A stretch of DNA of 64,000 nucleotides from Eopsaltria australis (taxonomy: Eukaryota > Chordata > Aves > Passeriformes > Petroicidae), in NCBI GenBank assembly GCA_034509425.1, contig JAVTVJ010000072.1, forward strand, positions 4,402,001 to 4,466,000, read 5' to 3'. Made by a program: the position numbers and the translations under genes. Below the pieces are notes generated by a model. The model was not told the DNA's origin. It did no database searches and saw nothing but the letters and a program-made list of their open reading frames with translations. Every line of letters begins with the position of its first letter. Positions within the stretch are counted from its first letter, which is position 1. Positions 60,752-64,000 of the stretch are shown one piece after another.

Positions 60752-60862
60752 AGAATCATAGAATGTACTGAGTTGAAAGGCACACATCAGGATAATTGAG
60801 TCCAATTCCTGACCTGCCCAGGACACCCCAAGAATCACACCATGTGCCTGAAAGTATTATCT
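60752..60862 (-). mobile_element. CR1 LINE 3' end
   Basis: Antisense CR1 end. It starts with the inverted tail 'agaatcatagaatgtactg', then 'agttgaaaggcacacatcag' and 'aattgagtccaattcctgac', then 'aggacaccccaagaatcac'. The wording differs from the copy at 60012-60250, so it belongs to another CR1 subfamily and is not a duplicate of it. Confidence 0.9.
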
Positions 60863-61924
60863 GTGTTTTGTTTACTAAAAAAGAAGAGAAGGATACCCTG
60901 TAAAATTCCTTAAGCTATATTACAGAATCTCTGTCAAGGCAGCAGTAGAGAAGGAGTACCTTCTTCTGTCAAAATTTCTTGTACAAAATTAACTCCAGAA
61001 AGATCCTTTTTTTAAAAGAAGATTAAGAACTGTGAAAATGAGACATTTGTATTGGCTGTGTAATGACTACACATATATTAGGCAAATCCTGACAGAACAA
61101 AAATTGGTCTCTGATTTCTTCCTCTTCTTTTATTACTCGTGGCCTTGTTTTGCACCTGTTCAGCACTTGTCCTTACAGATACATTTAGCTATCGTTTAGA
61201 CACTTGCAGGGGCAAAATGAGAACAGATGCACCACAAGTACAAAATATATGCTAAAAGGACACGTCGTAATGAGAAATCAGAGCTCAATGGGAGGAAAAA
61301 CGAAACATGGCAGGATATAGAGAATGCAGCCCTAAAATTAGCATAGGATAGATACATTGAAAAGACAAAATTCAGCAGATAAGGGCTCCTGGTTTATTGT
61401 CTAAAATATGCCTATCTGCATTCCCAGGGAACAACATCAATCTGTCTTGATTTCTGAATAAATTGAGCTCTCAAGCAAAATCCCTGTAAAGGAAGGCAGC
61501 TCTATTTTTATCACTGTGACCTTTTTAGAAGGACTTCAGGGAAGAAGAAAACAAACTTATCTAAGTTCCTTCTACCCAAAGTCCAATTCTGCTTTCCTAT
61601 CTGAAAAATGTTTTTTGTCATTGTTTTCTGCTATCCAGCACTAAGAGTCTTTGAAAATTCGCATATCACAACAGGCTTCCTTACAGGTTTCATCTTGTCT
61701 GCTCTATTACTGGTCTTTAACTAGTCTTAAAACATTATGCAAGAACCTAGATTCTAAATTCATTGATGTTCATCAGTAGCTTTAGTTAGTTTTGGATCAA
61801 GATCTGAATTTAATGAAATGACCTTATGAATGCACAGGAAATCACACAAATCCATATTTTTTACTAGCTATATTAAATGTATTAACTGTCAGAGGTAAAT
61901 TTTTTTGCCTTATTTTTATTTCCC
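60863..61924. other. unannotated non-coding stretch
   Basis: No open frame of 60 codons or more was noted here and no repeat recognised. Confidence 0.5.
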
Positions 61925-62880
61925 AGGATGAAGAAACCCTGGTTTAATTAGGAACTTCACTGGGATTGGTAATACCTGGTTTGAAACAGATTGAATATGT
62001 ATTCAGGGCATATATTCCAGAATGAGAGAGTGGGTGGCATGGATAAAGGATTTTTATACAGTGTTATGTGGGGCGAGTTTCTGCATTTTTGAAAGCACTA
62101 GGATTGTTAGATAACTGGCAGAACCTATCAGAATTTTTAACTTCTTTCTTTAAGGGTGTGATACCAGGAGATTAGAAAAAGGCAGATATAGTGCTTATTC
62201 TGAAGAAACTAAAACATAATGAATTGTAGACAAATCAGCTTAACATCTCCTTCTGGGAAAATCTCAAATCAATCAATCTGTTTGTAAGAATTTGGAAAAT
62301 AATAGAGAAATAGCACAGTGGCCAGAATAAAGGTGTGTGTACCAAGTCATGTCTAATCAGTCTATTACCTATGAAATGTCAACAGGGGCATTCCACAGAG
62401 CAGAAAGAGGTTTCAATCATATACAGGTTGACTGCACTTAGGTTTTTTATACCGAATCAAGTAATAATTTCCAAAGCATACTTACAAAGAATGGCTTTCA
62501 GGGTGCTTCTCTGAGGGTGCAAATACCCCTAAAGAATTATACTGAAGTGTGGGGATCAATGATACACCAGAATAGGAGGATATATCAAGTCGGGCTTCAT
62601 GGAAATCTGTTGTGAGTATGAAGTTATTGATATTTTTGTTAGGAATTACATAACACTGAGAAAGTGTATTTCATTAACATGTGGCATAAACTTTATAGAC
62701 CAGGTCAAAAATTTGAAATAATCTTGCCAAAACCAGAGAAATGGTCTGCATATACAGAATGAAATTCAGTAATATATACTTCTAAAATACATGCTTAGAT
62801 AGGAGGAATTGCATGTATTGCAGGATGCAAAAGATATTCAGGAGCCTCTCTTCAGAAATGTGGTTATTTCCTAAATTTCA
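61925..62880 (+). mobile_element. ancient CR1 ORF2 remnant with RT-domain fossil
   Basis: A long degraded sense LINE copy. Near 61930, 'aagaaaccctggtttaatta' reads KKPWFN, like the linker before the reverse transcriptase. At 62170, 'agattagaaaaaggcagat' is like the 'WKKA.IVPI' segment. At 62230, 'caaatcagcttaacatctcc' and 'ttctgggaaaatctc' resemble the 'YRPISLTS.PGKI.E' block. At 62340, 'accaagtcatgtctaatcag' resembles 'KSCLTN'. At 62560-62640, 'gatacaccagaataggagg' and 'attgatatttttgttaggaa' resemble the 'G.PQGSVLGP.LFNIFVND' region. Stops and indels are frequent. It is old but unusually long for this window. Confidence 0.72.
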
Positions 62881-64000
62881 GGACAAAGTAAAAATATCAG
62901 GTATTTATTGTAAAAAACCACAGTATTGATAATCGTTAAATAAGCAGGGTTATAGTCCTGAATACCTGGAAAGTCACCCTTCTCCTTTACTCAGCTCTGG
63001 TCAAGGCAGGAACTAAACTGACCAGGGGTTAGAGAATGGGACCTATGGGAACAGAGTGAAATAAAAGGGGTAGAAAAGAGGGAGGGATGCAGTGTGATTC
63101 AGGTTCAAGCTTTGGGTTCAAAGCCAGCCAAGGTCTAGCTTTGTGTAGCTTGTCTGGCTAACTTAGATTCTGTTTTAGTAAGAAGATGTTTGAAAGTAAT
63201 TCACTTAAAACCACGCAAGACAAGAAATATGGCTATAGAAAAGTGAAGTTGCTGAGATGGCAGTGACTGGTAACTCAAGGACTCAAAGGGAAAACTAATG
63301 ACATAAACCTAGGAAAAGGTAGAAAATTAGGAGACAGCAACTCAGGCAGTTCCAAGAAGCAATGGATGTTAATATTTTTTTATCCTGACTGACAACTGCC
63401 TAGCTGACACAGATACATTAGGTGTGGCAAGGATATCAATACTTAACTTGGTAACTGCCCACATCAACCTATAAACACTTTTTCTAGCCCATTCCATGAA
63501 GTATATCCTGATGGCAGATTTCTCCTGGACATAGTAAGAAATGCTCAAGCAAAATCAGCCCATTATGCAGAGGATTACAGTGGAAACACCACAATACCAA
63601 AGGACTGATGCAAAGAAGACGGGACAAATATCTTCTAAATAGTGGAGCAGTTGGCATGGCTTAATATCCTTGATTACTAAAGGTTGAGTCAGAAAACCTT
63701 AGACAGACATTTAAAAAGGATATCATTGATACAGCTGATTTTGTTTTAGAGCAGAGGGGACATGAGGTTGACTTTATACCAGCATTTGGAGTTTCAGGGA
63801 GCTTCATAAGCAAGCAGAAAGATGGACAGAGAGCAGACTTAAGGCAGTGTTGGGAATACTGCATCAGGAACAATGCCAATGATTGTGCAGTTTCCCAAGG
63901 GCAATTTGTGTCCAAGGTTTCTGACAGTTTAATGTTCAGCTTATCTCAAGAGAATAAGGTGGAGAATAAGGTCATTAACTGTTACTGGATTGTAGCACTC
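62881..64000. other. unannotated stretch to window end
   Basis: One 84-codon minus frame (63661-63915) without recognised similarity. No repeat, RNA gene or exon candidate was seen. Any feature crossing the right edge cannot be judged. Confidence 0.45.

Overview
This window looks like non-coding nuclear DNA from a bird, most likely a songbird-type genome. It is AT-rich and contains no convincing protein-coding gene, no rRNA or tRNA gene, no CRISPR array and no prokaryotic gene organisation. Most open frames are under about 100 codons and occur on both strands at the density expected by chance. The longest, 212 codons at 52345-52983, lies mostly inside a retroviral LTR and is a property of that repeat. 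The assignment to birds rests on CR1 retroposons, whose 3' ends carry the characteristic ATTCTRTG-type tail, and on a roughly 1 kb LTR family starting TGTTGGGTTGACC that I know from avian genomes.

Layout. 1-15.5 kb is nearly featureless AT-rich sequence with one CR1 fragment (570-735). 15.5-23.4 kb is repeat-rich: CR1 pieces (15538-15662, 16350-17100, 18681-18847), an unexplained GC-rich block (18240-18600), a probable antisense LTR (20254-20730) and a clear antisense LTR (22242-23323). 23.4-31.2 kb has a possible exon (24414-24519), an 8-bp AT satellite ending in a perfect 70-bp palindrome (24954-25023) and a CR1 fragment. 31.2-35.1 kb has a CR1 3' end abutting a well-preserved solo LTR (31412-31730), a possible exon, a G-quadruplex-type purine run and a polypyrimidine tract. 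35.1-52 kb is quiet, with a CCAT microsatellite, an old CR1 (46990-47445), an LTR scrap and a possible exon (42957-43025). 52-55.6 kb has a second LTR of the 22 kb family, a short tandem duplication block and a probable third LTR. 55.6-64 kb has a possible exon (57169-57249), a tail-to-tail CR1 pair near 60 kb and a long degraded CR1 reverse-transcriptase remnant (61925-62880).

Interpretation. The window is most likely intergenic, or one or more introns of a large gene. Four short plus-strand segments and one minus-strand segment have an acceptor, an open frame and a donor, so they are candidate exons. None could be assigned to a protein, and several are probably chance. No new biological system was found. 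The most checkable items are the 57 kb candidate exon, the 70-bp palindrome and the repeat nesting around 31.2-32.0 kb.
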